Positions 39,064 to 48,171 of a DNA stretch of 64,000 nucleotides are shown here, piece after piece (position 1 is the first letter of the stretch; every line of letters starts with the position of its first letter). Source of the stretch: Anaerolineales bacterium (GTDB lineage: Bacteria; Chloroflexota; Anaerolineae; Anaerolineales; JABWBV01); contig JACKAX010000001.1 of the NCBI GenBank assembly GCA_020634875.1, positions 151,366 through 215,365 of the forward strand, in the 5' to 3' direction. The translations under genes were made by a program, and so were the position numbers. The notes beneath the pieces were generated by a model. That model made no database searches and was not told the origin of the DNA. It was given only the letters and a program-made list of their open reading frames with translations.

Positions 39064-39933
39064 TTAAAAACTAATTTCCTCCGTAAACCGTTTAATCGCC
39101 GCAAGATGTTGCTCTGGCAAACTGAATCCGGTGCCTAACGTGTTGAACGAAAGATGTGTGGCCCCCGCGGTGCGCCAGCCCTCGAGCGTGGTACGCCATT
39201 CGTCGGGGTTGCCGTTCCCATAGGATAGACGCGGCTCCAGGCCAACAGCCTCGCGTGGGCGTCCGGCTTCTTCCAGGTAGTGGGCGAGGGTGTCTAACGT
39301 GGGGCGGGCGTCGGCAGCGGTACGGAAACCGGGCATCCAGCCATCGCCCATCTTGGCGACGCGGCGCAGAACGGTGTCGTGATGACCGCCGAACCAGATC
39401 GGGATCGGGCGTTGAACGGGCATGGGGTTCAGCCCCGCGTCGGGGATGTGATGCCAACGGCCATCGTAGGTGACGAGTTCTTGCGTCCAGAGCAGGCGGA
39501 GGACTTCAACTTGCTCTTCGATGCGTTTGCCTCGGGTGTGGAAGTTTTCGTTCAGGGCGGTGTATTCGACTTCGTTCCAGCCCAGGCCGACGCCGAGACG
39601 CAGACGCCCGTTGGAGAGAACGTCCAGGGTTGCGGCTTGTTTGGCGACGAGGGCGGTCTGGCGTTGCGGGAGGATGATGACTCCGGATGCAAATTCCAGC
39701 CGCGTGGTGACCGCGGAAAGGTAGGTAAAAAGCAGGAAGGGTTCGATGAAGGGGTTGGCGTAGGTGTAGGGGCCAGTCCACCCGCCGGGGCGGTCAGGAT
39801 TCGCACCCAAGATGTGATCGTAGGCGAGGAGGTGGGTGAAGCCGAGGGCCTCGACTGCTTGTCCGTAATCGCGCAGGGCGAGGGGGTCGGTGGAGCCGAA
39901 TTCGATTTGAGGAAAGACGATGCCAATTTTCAT
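39064..39933 (-). CDS. LLM-class F420-dependent oxidoreductase
   Basis: A 289-residue luciferase-like (alpha/beta)8 oxidoreductase of the F420-dependent TIGR03619-like type. Typical blocks: MKIGIVFPQIEFGSTDPLAL at the start, FASGVIILPQRQTALVAKQA near 85, LSNGRLRLGVGLGWNEVEY near 108, and PIWFGGHHDTVLRRVAKMGDG near 180. It should use F420H2 or FMN for hydride transfer; the substrate is unknown. The ATG at 39933 has GGAG nine bases upstream. It is convergent with the esterase gene, with 10 bp between. Confidence 0.88.
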   Translation of the reverse strand: MKIGIVFPQIEFGSTDPLALRDYGQAVEALGFTHLLAYDHILGANPDRPGGWTGPYTYANPFIEPFLLFTYLSAVTTRLEFASGVIILPQRQTALVAKQAATLDVLSNGRLRLGVGLGWNEVEYTALNENFHTRGKRIEEQVEVLRLLWTQELVTYDGRWHHIPDAGLNPMPVQRPIPIWFGGHHDTVLRRVAKMGDGWMPGFRTAADARPTLDTLAHYLEEAGRPREAVGLEPRLSYGNGNPDEWRTTLEGWRTAGATHLSFNTLGTGFSLPEQHLAAIKRFTEEISF

Positions 39934-40127
39934 GTGTTTCTCCATGGGGTGGAATGGAAAAGATTGTACCGAAGATGGTTTGAGAAGGCAAAACAGCGTC
40001 GTGTATAAAATTTGTTGGAATCCGGACGAGGGTGAAACGTGCGTTCTAGGAATTTTGATCGCCGGGGAGTATAATCGAAGGCGGGTGCGAAAGCCCCTTC
40101 AATTTTTTAACGATTTAACTAGTGACT

Positions 40128-41084
40128 ATGAATTACCAGGATTATTATCAAACACTTGGTGTGAATAAAAATGCCAGCCAGGACGAAATTCGCGATGCGT
40201 TTCGGAAGTTGGCGCGCCAGTATCACCCGGATGCTAATCAGGGGGATAAAGCCTCGGAAGAGAAGTTTAAGCAGATCAATGAGGCATATCAGGTGCTTTC
40301 GGATGCGGATAAGCGCAGTAAGTACGATCAGTTTGGCTCGGCGTGGCAGAACTATACGCGCGGGGGTGGGCGGCCTGAAGATTTCAATTGGGGGCAGTGG
40401 GCGTCTCGCGGGGGGAGTGGGGGGTATACGCGGACGGTCAATATGGAAGACCTGGGCGATTTGTTTGGGGGCATGGGGGGGATCGGTGGGTTTTCGGACT
40501 TTTTTGAGACGTTATTTGGCCGCGGGGCGGGGGGGGCACCCGGTGGAGTGCCAACCCGAATGCGGACAGGCCGCGATACCGAACAAGAAGTAGAAATCAC
40601 GCTGGAAGAAGCTTTTCACGGGGCCACGCGCGTGTTTGAACGCCCTGACGGAACACGGATGGAGGTCAAAATCCCGAAAGGGGTGCGGACGGGGTCAAAG
40701 GTGCGGGTGCAAGGGCAGGGTCAGAAAACCACGTATGGCGGGCAGCCTGGCGATTTGTATTTGCGGATCAAGGTGGAGTCCCATCCGATCTTCAAACGGG
40801 AAAAAGATGATCTGTCGGTGATACTACCGGTGGATTTGTACACGGCTTTGCTTGGCGGAGAGGTGGAAGTGGCTTCGTTGGGCCGCACGGTGCAACTTAA
40901 AATCCCGGCGTTGACGCAGAATGGGAAAACTTTTCGTCTGCGCGGCTTGGGAATGCCCAAACCACAAAAAGCAAATGATAATGGCGACTTACTGGCAACA
41001 GTCGAAGTTAAATTGCCGAAAAAGTTGAGTGACCAGGAACGTCTCTTGTTTGAGCAATTACGCTCTTTGCAAAACAAAGGATAA
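40128..41084 (+). CDS. DnaJ-class co-chaperone, CbpA-like
   Basis: A 318-residue J-domain protein. The J domain (1-65) has NYQDYYQTLGVNKNASQDEI and the HPD tripeptide in RQYHPDANQGDKASEEKF, needed to stimulate DnaK. A Gly/Phe-rich linker follows (about 85-150, DLFGGMGGIGGFSDFFETLF). The C-terminal substrate-binding beta domains (about 160-310) follow without the zinc-finger of DnaJ, so it is CbpA/type II. The ATG at 40128 is the family start; a GTG two codons upstream is possible. TATAAT at 40070-40075 may be its -10. Confidence 0.92.
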   Translation: MNYQDYYQTLGVNKNASQDEIRDAFRKLARQYHPDANQGDKASEEKFKQINEAYQVLSDADKRSKYDQFGSAWQNYTRGGGRPEDFNWGQWASRGGSGGYTRTVNMEDLGDLFGGMGGIGGFSDFFETLFGRGAGGAPGGVPTRMRTGRDTEQEVEITLEEAFHGATRVFERPDGTRMEVKIPKGVRTGSKVRVQGQGQKTTYGGQPGDLYLRIKVESHPIFKREKDDLSVILPVDLYTALLGGEVEVASLGRTVQLKIPALTQNGKTFRLRGLGMPKPQKANDNGDLLATVEVKLPKKLSDQERLLFEQLRSLQNKG

Positions 41085-41108
41085 TGTCCCAGGTGTTAGT
41101 ACGAATTT

Positions 41109-41152
41109 CTTGCAAAAAAGCCACCCCATTGACGGGGTGGCTTTTTTGCAAG
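41109..41152. terminator. Bidirectional palindromic terminator
   Basis: CTTGCAAAAAAGCCACCCC / GGGGTGGCTTTTTTGCAAG, perfect 19-bp arms with A6/T6 runs inside. It serves convergent dnaJ-like and beta-propeller-like genes. Confidence 0.9.
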
Positions 41153-41179
41153 CGGGCTAGCCTTTGAGGGCTTTCAAAA

Positions 41180-43384
41180 TTATCGTTTGAGCAGGGGGAG
41201 ATAGCTGGCCGGGTGGACACCTACGGCGAATTTTAAGCCTTGGGTAACTGTGCTGAAATAGCTAAGATACGGATGTTCATTTGGACCAAAATCCATGGAT
41301 AAGTATTCCCCTGCCTGCCCAGCGTCATCAATATCGCTAATGATCCAAATGTTGCCAAAGGGTTGGGCAAACTTAAGGATATTCGTGCCTGTGTGGTAGA
41401 AGGCTATGAAGGGAAGATTGGCGCTATCTACCTGGATGGCGGTCGCGTGGTTACCGGTGCTGAGCAGGCTTTGCAGGCTGAAGGTTGGCTCTTCGCCTTC
41501 TGTCGCATTTAGATAGGCGACCACTTGTGTTGTCCAGGTAGCGCCATTCCGAAATGCGTATCTGATGGTGTTGTTGGTAGCATCATAGTAACTGATATGG
41601 GAGTTGCCCGCAGCATCCACAACCAGAGAGATGAACTGGCCTACATCGGCTGAGTTATCTACGGTGAGAATACTCCATACAGTTCCCGTCCAGTAGACGT
41701 ACTTGAGGGCGGTATTGGTGGTATCGTAATAGGCGATATGGGGAAAATTATTATTGTCGAGGGCCAGTGTCACATACTTACCGACATCATCTACCCAATC
41801 CAATTGCTGCGGGGTTGTCCAACTGGTTCCGTTTTGAACAACGTACCGGATACCGGTGTTGGTTACATCGTAGTAAGCAATATGCGCCGCACCCCCGGAA
41901 TCTATCGCCAAAGAAGCATACTGACCCACATCATTGGTATTATCCACGGTTTGAATACTCCAGGTTGTCCCGGTTCGACTCGCGAATTTGAGGGCGGTAT
42001 TAGTGGCATCGTAATATGCAATGCGTGGGTCGTTAGTGTTGGTTAAGGCAAGCGAAGAATACTGGCCGACGGTGCCACTACTATCTATCGTTGCAATCGT
42101 GGGGGTAGGGCCAGCCATTTGGGCAAATTTGAGGTCGCCGTTGCGTCCATCATAATAACTGATATAGTTTTGTCCATTGGTTCCTGTGGCGATGGATGTG
42201 TATAAACCCAGGTTCCCTGCGGAAATAATGGTTTCCAAATCCCAATCGCCGTCTATATTTTCCGCATGACGCAACTCACCAGTATCCTGGCGATAATAAG
42301 AGATATGTATATCATGTGAATCATCAACGGCTAAAGATGTGTAGTATCCGACATCCCCGTTGGTATCCACCGTCTCAGTTTGCCAGGTGCTATTGGGTTT
42401 TGTCGCATAATGGAGATTGCCACCCAAAAAGTAACTGATATGTGGTACCCCACTATCGGTTTCAATGGCAGAGTATTTTCCGCCGTTCTCATCAACAACA
42501 CTGATGTTCCAGGTACCGGCGCTGTACATAGCATATTTGAGATCTTTATCGGTTTCGTTGTAATAACTGATATGCGGGAATCCCAAATAATCCACATCAA
42601 TGGAAGTGTATGTACCGACATTTTTATCTGCGGGATCATCTACTGTCGAAACAGTCCAATCCCCATCTTCTCGCACAGCGTATTTGAGTGATTTATGGGT
42701 GTAATCGTAGTAGCTCACATGGACATCATTTCCATCCATATACATGGAAATATAAAGCCCAACCACCCCGGTGCTATCAATTTTTTCCGGGGTAGACCAC
42801 TGGGAGCCTGTCCATCTTACATATAACAAATCGTCATGGGTATCGTCAAAATAGACGATATGGGGGTTTTTAGAGTTGTCAATATCAATCGAGGCGAAGG
42901 CCCCAACCTCTTCTTCTTTGCCATCAACGATATCTTTGCCATCTACCACGGTAATGGTCCAAGAAGAACCACTCCCCTTGGCATACTTCAAGTCGGCGTT
43001 CACTGAATCATAGTAAGCGATATAAGCAACATTGCTGCTATCCAACGCTTGTGAAGCATAATAGCCTACACCATCGTTGGAATCTACAGTTTTGATATCC
43101 CAGGCAGAACCTGTCCAGGTGGCGTAATACAAACCTTGTCCGCCATAGACGACGCGCGGGCGATCAGAAGTGTCTATACGGAGACTTTTATTACCCATAT
43201 ATCCGAACGAATCGGGCGTTTCGACAGGGGTATTGACCCAATTAAAAACGCCTGTAATGGCTTCAGGCTCCAGCGTAAATTCGGCTTGCCCGGATTGCGG
43301 GTTCATAAACCCTACAATTGCCAAAGCCAGCAATAAAAAGACCCACCGGCTGAGGGGGCGTTTGAAAGATATTCGAGTGTTCAT
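41180..43384 (-). CDS. Secreted protein with 14 propeller-like repeats
   Basis: A 734-residue secreted protein. The signal peptide is RWVFLLLALAIVGFMNPQ, cleaved near GQAE (about 34). From about residue 60 to 720 there are 14 repeats of about 45-50 residues, each with 'xVGxYxSLAxDxxxxPHISYYDxxNxxLKYA...W...TVD'. Fourteen would make two seven-bladed beta-propellers. No catalytic motif is visible, so a binding or adhesive role is likely. The C-terminus PASYLPLLKR resembles that of the secreted esterase. AGGAG precedes the ATG at 43384; the longer frame lacks support. Confidence 0.8.
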   Translation of the reverse strand: MNTRISFKRPLSRWVFLLLALAIVGFMNPQSGQAEFTLEPEAITGVFNWVNTPVETPDSFGYMGNKSLRIDTSDRPRVVYGGQGLYYATWTGSAWDIKTVDSNDGVGYYASQALDSSNVAYIAYYDSVNADLKYAKGSGSSWTITVVDGKDIVDGKEEEVGAFASIDIDNSKNPHIVYFDDTHDDLLYVRWTGSQWSTPEKIDSTGVVGLYISMYMDGNDVHVSYYDYTHKSLKYAVREDGDWTVSTVDDPADKNVGTYTSIDVDYLGFPHISYYNETDKDLKYAMYSAGTWNISVVDENGGKYSAIETDSGVPHISYFLGGNLHYATKPNSTWQTETVDTNGDVGYYTSLAVDDSHDIHISYYRQDTGELRHAENIDGDWDLETIISAGNLGLYTSIATGTNGQNYISYYDGRNGDLKFAQMAGPTPTIATIDSSGTVGQYSSLALTNTNDPRIAYYDATNTALKFASRTGTTWSIQTVDNTNDVGQYASLAIDSGGAAHIAYYDVTNTGIRYVVQNGTSWTTPQQLDWVDDVGKYVTLALDNNNFPHIAYYDTTNTALKYVYWTGTVWSILTVDNSADVGQFISLVVDAAGNSHISYYDATNNTIRYAFRNGATWTTQVVAYLNATEGEEPTFSLQSLLSTGNHATAIQVDSANLPFIAFYHTGTNILKFAQPFGNIWIISDIDDAGQAGEYLSMDFGPNEHPYLSYFSTVTQGLKFAVGVHPASYLPLLKR

Positions 43385-43840
43385 ACTTACTCCTATTAAA
43401 CAAAATTGTTCTTGAGCTTGCTCAAGCATGTTCTATAAACGACCGAAAGCGTAAATTTGTTTCCGCCATTGTAAATTAAAGTGGGTCTTCCCTAATTAAC
43501 GGGATTAGCCCGAATTTTGAAGGTGTGGGCGGGGTATACACCCCGCCCACACCTTCAAAATTCGGATGATTTCCCATCGAAAACGGAAGAGCCATTAAAG
43601 TTTTTTATCAAGTGTGCGATTTACAATCAAGCCAAAAAACAATTTGAAACGATAAAACGCCCTTTTATAAATCTGTCCAGAGGCGGGTGTGCAGATTTGC
43701 CTTCAGACATGCGTGTAAAACGGAAAATCATCTCTGCTAAGCGCTCTTCCTGATATTTGATAGCGCCGGAGGAGAGCACAGAGAGGTAAGAGCCTTCCAC
43801 TAAACGACAAATCTGGGTAGAAAGTGTATAATTTGCCCCA
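43385..43840. other. Gene-free stretch between divergent genes
   Basis: It contains a large palindrome at 43510-43565 and the promoter of the thioesterase gene (TATAAT at 43827-43832, eight bases before the ATG). Short open frames here have no family resemblance. Confidence 0.45.
43510..43565. terminator. Large palindrome, 26-bp arms
   Basis: Perfect 26-bp arms around ATAC, beginning CCGAATTTTGAAGGTGTGGG. It is built like the 15248 palindrome (CCGAA at the ends, A/T run inside the stem). It lies between divergent genes where no terminator is needed, so it may be a mobile or regulatory hairpin. Confidence 0.6.
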
Positions 43841-44257
43841 ATGGGATCTTTTCATTTCTATCACCCTATCGAAGTTCGCTATGCAGACATTGATGCCCAA
43901 GGCCATGTCAATAATGCCAAATACTTGACCTATATTGAACAAGCACGAATGGCGTATTTACTTCATTTGAAGCTGTGGGACGGGAAATCTTTCATGGAAG
44001 TTGGCACGATTCTCGCCCAGGCTTCAATTAATTACTTGGCCCCCATCCATCTACTGCAACCGGTCCGTGTGGGTGTGCGCGTTTCCCGTTTGGGCAACAA
44101 AAGCCTGACCATGCACTATTGTCTGGATGATGTCCAAACTGGTCAAGAACTAGCGACGGGCGAAAGTATTATCGTTGCGTATGATTATCACGCCCAGACG
44201 AGTGTCCCTATCCCCATGTCTTGGCGAAAAATAATTACCGATTTTGAAAACATCTGA
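43841..44257 (+). CDS. Acyl-CoA thioesterase, 4HBT/YbgC family
   Basis: A 138-residue hotdog-fold thioesterase. The YbgC/4-hydroxybenzoyl-CoA thioesterase signature is intact: IEVRYADIDAQGHVNNAKYL with the catalytic Asp followed by the G-H-V-N-N motif, then YIEQARMAYL. It should hydrolyse short or aromatic acyl-CoA in the cytoplasm. A TATAAT hexamer ends eight bases before the ATG and there is no ribosome site, so the mRNA may be almost leaderless. It is followed 17 bp later by the M42 peptidase gene and probably cotranscribed. Confidence 0.9.
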   Translation: MGSFHFYHPIEVRYADIDAQGHVNNAKYLTYIEQARMAYLLHLKLWDGKSFMEVGTILAQASINYLAPIHLLQPVRVGVRVSRLGNKSLTMHYCLDDVQTGQELATGESIIVAYDYHAQTSVPIPMSWRKIITDFENI

Positions 44258-44274
44258 CTTATCAAGGAGAACCA

Positions 44275-45324
44275 ATGGCAGACCTTCCCCCCATTGATAC
44301 CCATTATATGCTTGAGTTCCTCACTGGCTTGCTCAAAACCCCCAGCCCCACCGGGTTCACAGACCTCGCCATCGCCTTTACTGAACAAGCTCTCTCCGCC
44401 TTTCCAGATTTGGAAATTTCCCGTACCCGCAAAGGTGCACTGATTGCCAGGTGGCCCGGCGAACGGGATGATGCCCCGCGCGCCCTCACAGCCCACGTGG
44501 ATACTCTTGGCGGTATGGTCAAAGAAATTAAATACAACGGGCGTCTCAAACTGACCAAAATTGGGGGCTTTGCATGGAATACGGCAGAAGGTGAAGGCTG
44601 TACTGTCTTTACCCACGGTGGCAAAACTTTGCGCGGCTCCATTTTAATGTACAAAGCCTCTGCCCATGTCCACAGCAGTGATGTCAATGATACCAAGCGC
44701 ACTGATGACACCATGGAAGTCCGCCTTGATGCCCGTACTTCTTCCTCACGCGAGACCCGTGCCTTAGGCATCGAAGTCGGCGATTTTGTTGCCTTCGATC
44801 CCCGCGTGGAACTCACCAACGGTTTCGTCCGCTCCCGCCATCTGGATGACAAGGCTTGCGTTGCTAACATGCTGGCTGCCATCAAGGCTCTCACGGACGC
44901 GGGTCTCAAACCTGCCCAAACCACCTATTTGCACATCAGCAACTACGAAGAAGTCGGGCATGGCGGGGCACATGGTTTCCCTGCGAACCTACACGAACTC
45001 GTTACTCTCGATATGGCTGCTGTCGGCGAGGGCCAAACCTCCGACGAATTCCACGCGACCATCTGTGTCAAGGATTCCGGTGGACCCTACCATTACAGCC
45101 TCAACAAAAAACTTCGCGAACTTGCTGACGAACACGACATTCCCTACCGCGTGGATATTTACCCATATTATGGCTCGGATGGGGAAGCCTGGTGGCGCGC
45201 AGGGGGTGATGCCGCTATTGCGCTCATTGGCCCAGGTGTAGATGCCTCCCACAATTACGAACGTACCCACACTGACGCCCTGGTGGCAACGACGCAGTGG
45301 GTGGTTGCATACCTGTTGAGTTAA
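44275..45324 (+). CDS. M42-family metallopeptidase
   Basis: A 349-residue co-catalytic metal aminopeptidase of family M42. Metal ligands and catalytic residues: LTAHVDTLGG near 67, SRHLDDKACVANML near 187, ISNYEEVGHGGAHG near 223 and DASHNYERTHTDAL near the end. The family forms large dodecameric cytoplasmic shells that trim peptides or acylated amino acids. AAGGAG lies before the ATG. It is followed with no gap by an LLM oxidoreductase gene. Confidence 0.9.
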   Translation: MADLPPIDTHYMLEFLTGLLKTPSPTGFTDLAIAFTEQALSAFPDLEISRTRKGALIARWPGERDDAPRALTAHVDTLGGMVKEIKYNGRLKLTKIGGFAWNTAEGEGCTVFTHGGKTLRGSILMYKASAHVHSSDVNDTKRTDDTMEVRLDARTSSSRETRALGIEVGDFVAFDPRVELTNGFVRSRHLDDKACVANMLAAIKALTDAGLKPAQTTYLHISNYEEVGHGGAHGFPANLHELVTLDMAAVGEGQTSDEFHATICVKDSGGPYHYSLNKKLRELADEHDIPYRVDIYPYYGSDGEAWWRAGGDAAIALIGPGVDASHNYERTHTDALVATTQWVVAYLLS

Positions 45325-46347
45325 ATGCATCTCGACGCCACACTCCCTTACGACTCGTCCCTCAAAAACATTCCCGCCGCTGTTCAAGCGGCGGAATTAT
45401 TTGGCTTCAGTGGTCTTTGGACTGCCGAAACCCAGCATGATCCCTTCCTCCCTGGCCCGCTGATTGCCGAACACACCTCGCAGATCAGCTTTGGCACCGC
45501 AATTGCTGTTGCCTTTGCCCGCAGTCCGGGAAATCTTGCACATATTGCCTGGGACCTTGCAGCGGTGTCGGGGGGACGCTTCATCCTGGGGCTAGGAACC
45601 CAGGTCAAACCCCATATCGAACGGAGGTTTGGGATGCCCTGGCCTGAATCTGTTACTGGCAAATTGCGTGAGCAAATCCGGGCCATCCGCGCCCTTTGGC
45701 AGACCTGGCAAACCGGAGAACGCCTCAACTTTCGGGGCGAGTACTACAAACTCACCCTTATGTCGCCCTTCTTCAACCCTGGTCCCATCGAACACCCCAA
45801 CATCCCCATTTTCATTGCAGGCGTGAACACCGGATTAGCAAAACTTGCGGGGGAACTGGCGGATGGCTTCCATGTTCACCCCTTACACAGTCCCCTTTAT
45901 CTGCGCGAAGTACTGATCCCTGCCATTGAAGAAGGCGCGGCTCGAACCGGGCGGGATAGGGCCGCTGTGCAAATTACCTGCCCGGTCTTTATCGCCACCT
46001 CCCTGCAAGAACGCCAGTTTGTCCGCCAACAGATTTCCTTCTACGCCTCTACCCCTTCCTACCACGCTGTCATGGCTCTCCATGGGTGGGGTGACACCGC
46101 CAACGAACTCTCCGAACTTGCCTCTCGCGGCAAATGGGAGGCCATGCCTTCCCTTATCACCTCAGAAATGCTTCATACTTTTGCCGTGATCGCTGAACCT
46201 GATCACCTTGCCGAGGCCCTCAAATCCCGCTACAATGGCGGCATTGCTGATCGCCTTACCCCCTACCTTCCCTTTGTGCCAGGCGAACGGGATGCTTTTT
46301 GGCAAAGCTTAGCCAGCGTTTTTCGTGATGAAGTGACAAATGAGTAA
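45325..46347 (+). CDS. LLM-class F420-dependent oxidoreductase (TIGR03617-like)
   Basis: A 340-residue luciferase-like F420-dependent oxidoreductase. Typical blocks: GFSGLWTAETQHDPFLPGPL near 30, GTAIAVAFARSPGNLAHIAW near 53, LSGG-type segment AAVSGGRFILGLGTQVKPHI near 80, and IPIFIAGVNTGLAKLAGELA near 155. The start codon directly follows the stop of the M42 gene (TAAATG), giving translational coupling. The last residues DEVTNE and stop are encoded within the 'TTATCACTT'-type repeat. Substrate unknown. Confidence 0.88.
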   Translation: MHLDATLPYDSSLKNIPAAVQAAELFGFSGLWTAETQHDPFLPGPLIAEHTSQISFGTAIAVAFARSPGNLAHIAWDLAAVSGGRFILGLGTQVKPHIERRFGMPWPESVTGKLREQIRAIRALWQTWQTGERLNFRGEYYKLTLMSPFFNPGPIEHPNIPIFIAGVNTGLAKLAGELADGFHVHPLHSPLYLREVLIPAIEEGAARTGRDRAAVQITCPVFIATSLQERQFVRQQISFYASTPSYHAVMALHGWGDTANELSELASRGKWEAMPSLITSEMLHTFAVIAEPDHLAEALKSRYNGGIADRLTPYLPFVPGERDAFWQSLASVFRDEVTNE

Positions 46348-46363
46348 GTAACACACTTCATCA
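46326..46363. repeat. Hairpin repeat, 'TTATCACTT' family (copy 3)
   Basis: TGATGAAGTG (46326-46335) pairs with CACTTCATCA (46354-46363). As at 25121, the left arm encodes the C-terminal residues of the gene (DEV...). The right flank continues ATTTATTATTTCATCACTC. Confidence 0.6.
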
Positions 46364-46386
46364 TTTATTATTTCATCACTCTTGTC

Positions 46387-47589
46387 ATGCCTTCATCTGC
46401 CTTCCCCCCCCTTCTCATTGACGCCCATCAAGACCTTGCGTGGAACGCCCTCACGTTTGGACGGGACTACACGTGCGCTGCTGCTGAAACGCGCGAACGA
46501 GAAGCTGTGACTGGCTCACTCGCCCCGGAGCGAAATGGCGACTCCACCCTGGGGTGGCCTGATTACCAGCGGGGGAATGTTGCGATTGTCTTCTCCACCT
46601 TGTATGTTGCCCCGGCCAAACAAAAAATGGGGGATTGGGATACTGAGTTTTATCGCGATTACAACGAAGCCCACGCCTGTTACATGAAACAGGTGGACTT
46701 CTATCACAAACTGACGGACACCCACCCCGATAAATTTCGCCTGCTCCACACGCGCGCTGATCTCCAAAACCACCTGACCCAATGGGGCGAACATACCCTC
46801 CGCCTCGCCGCGTACCGTACCCAAGAAGCGGAACGCCAGCAATCCGATGTGCCAACCAACAAACAAACTGACGAACCGAACCTCCCTCCCACTGCCCCTG
46901 TCGGCTTGGTGATCCTTATGGAGGGAGCTGAAGGGGTGCGCGAACCCGCCGAATTGGAAGAATGGTGGGGACGCGGCGTCCGCCTGATTGGGCCTGCCTG
47001 GGCGGGGACGCGGTTCTGCGGGGGGACGCGGGAGCCGGGGCCATTAACCAAAGACGGGTATGCCCTTCTCGAGGCGATGGCCGCGTTTGGCTTTACTCTT
47101 GACCTCAGTCACATGGATGTACAGGCCGCTCTGCAGGCACTGGATTCCTACCATGGTACGATCATCGCCTCCCATGCAAATGCCAACGCGCTCCTCAAAG
47201 ATTTTCCCACTAACCGCCATTTACCAGATGAAGTAATTCGTGGCCTAATCGAGCGGGATGGGGTAATCGGGGTGGTGCCTGCAAATGGATTTTTGAAAGT
47301 GAGGTGGCGACGTGCCTCTGGGAGTCGGAAGGAAGAAGTAACCCTGCAACATGTTGTGGCCCATATTGATTATATTTGCCAGTTGGCTGGGGACGCGAAA
47401 CATGTGGGCATTGGAAGTGATTTTGATGGCGGCTTTGGCTTGCAAGCCGTGCCTGCTGAAGTGGATACGATCGCTGACATGCAAAAACTTGTCCCCATGC
47501 TTGCCGAAAAAGGTTATGCTGACGCTGACATTGCCAATATTTTCAGCATGAACTGGCAACGCACTTTAGAAAAAACTCTGCCTGCATAA
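46387..47589 (+). CDS. Membrane-dipeptidase-like M19 peptidase
   Basis: A 400-residue zinc peptidase of family M19 (renal dipeptidase-like). Metal site motifs: LIDAHQDLAWNAL near 10-20 (HxD), MEGAEGVREPAELEEWWGRG near 178 with the bridging Glu, LDLSHMDVQAAL and IASHANANALL near 235-265, and GIGSDFDGGFG near 340. No signal peptide, so cytoplasmic. It hydrolyses dipeptides, possibly with D-residues at the C-terminal side, as family members do. It lies on the same strand as the M42 gene, suggesting a peptide-use cluster. Confidence 0.9.
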   Translation: MPSSAFPPLLIDAHQDLAWNALTFGRDYTCAAAETREREAVTGSLAPERNGDSTLGWPDYQRGNVAIVFSTLYVAPAKQKMGDWDTEFYRDYNEAHACYMKQVDFYHKLTDTHPDKFRLLHTRADLQNHLTQWGEHTLRLAAYRTQEAERQQSDVPTNKQTDEPNLPPTAPVGLVILMEGAEGVREPAELEEWWGRGVRLIGPAWAGTRFCGGTREPGPLTKDGYALLEAMAAFGFTLDLSHMDVQAALQALDSYHGTIIASHANANALLKDFPTNRHLPDEVIRGLIERDGVIGVVPANGFLKVRWRRASGSRKEEVTLQHVVAHIDYICQLAGDAKHVGIGSDFDGGFGLQAVPAEVDTIADMQKLVPMLAEKGYADADIANIFSMNWQRTLEKTLPA

Positions 47590-47667
47590 ATTCCTACGAG
47601 TTCCAAAAAATCCGGTCCGTTTTTCCATTTTTAGGGAATTTATTGGAACTGGTCTTCAAAAATTCTT

Positions 47668-48171
47668 ATGCCTATCCCCACTGATCGCCCTCGCCCACAA
47701 GCTATCTTCCCTCGTCAACGCCGGAATCATCCGGTGCGGAAACGGGTGGGAGTAGTATTTGCGATGATCGGGTTGATAATATTCGCATTGGGGGCGGAAC
47801 CTGCATGGTTTGGGATGGATCGGAGTCCGGTGACGGGGTTTGTGCAGATTGCGGTGTTTTTGGTGGGGTTGGCGTTGATTGGGGTGGGGGGATATGTGGC
47901 GTTGATTGCTGTTTGGAGTGGGGAACCGTTGACGATCTTGGCGGATATTGGTTCACGTTTGATTAGTACTGGGTATGTGATTGCGGTGGCCTCGGGGATG
48001 GCGGATGTCTTTGGGTTTGGGAGTGAGGCTTTTCCACGGATTCCAACCTTTGGTATCTGGCAACAGCGAGGGGTGATGTTTGGCGAGATCGTGATTGGCG
48101 TGGGCTTTTTATTGATGATTCGCTGGACGCGTGGGGAGCATAACTCCGTTCAACAGGAAAAAATGGCCTGA
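47668..48171 (+). CDS. Small polytopic membrane protein, unknown function
   Basis: A 167-residue protein with a basic N-terminal tail (RQRRNHPVRKR) and four predicted helices: VGVVFAMIGLIIFALGAEPA, FVQIAVFLVGLALIGVGGYV, LISTGYVIAVASGMADVFGF and VMFGEIVIGVGFLLMIRWTR. No conserved motif is recognised. It is 78 bp after the M19 gene and 193 bp before the next membrane protein, so it may be its own unit. Confidence 0.65.
   Translation: MPIPTDRPRPQAIFPRQRRNHPVRKRVGVVFAMIGLIIFALGAEPAWFGMDRSPVTGFVQIAVFLVGLALIGVGGYVALIAVWSGEPLTILADIGSRLISTGYVIAVASGMADVFGFGSEAFPRIPTFGIWQQRGVMFGEIVIGVGFLLMIRWTRGEHNSVQQEKMA

Noticed and set aside
43517..43753. 78-codon plus-strand frame after the large palindrome
   Set aside because: It starts within the palindrome arm and shows no family features or ribosome site.
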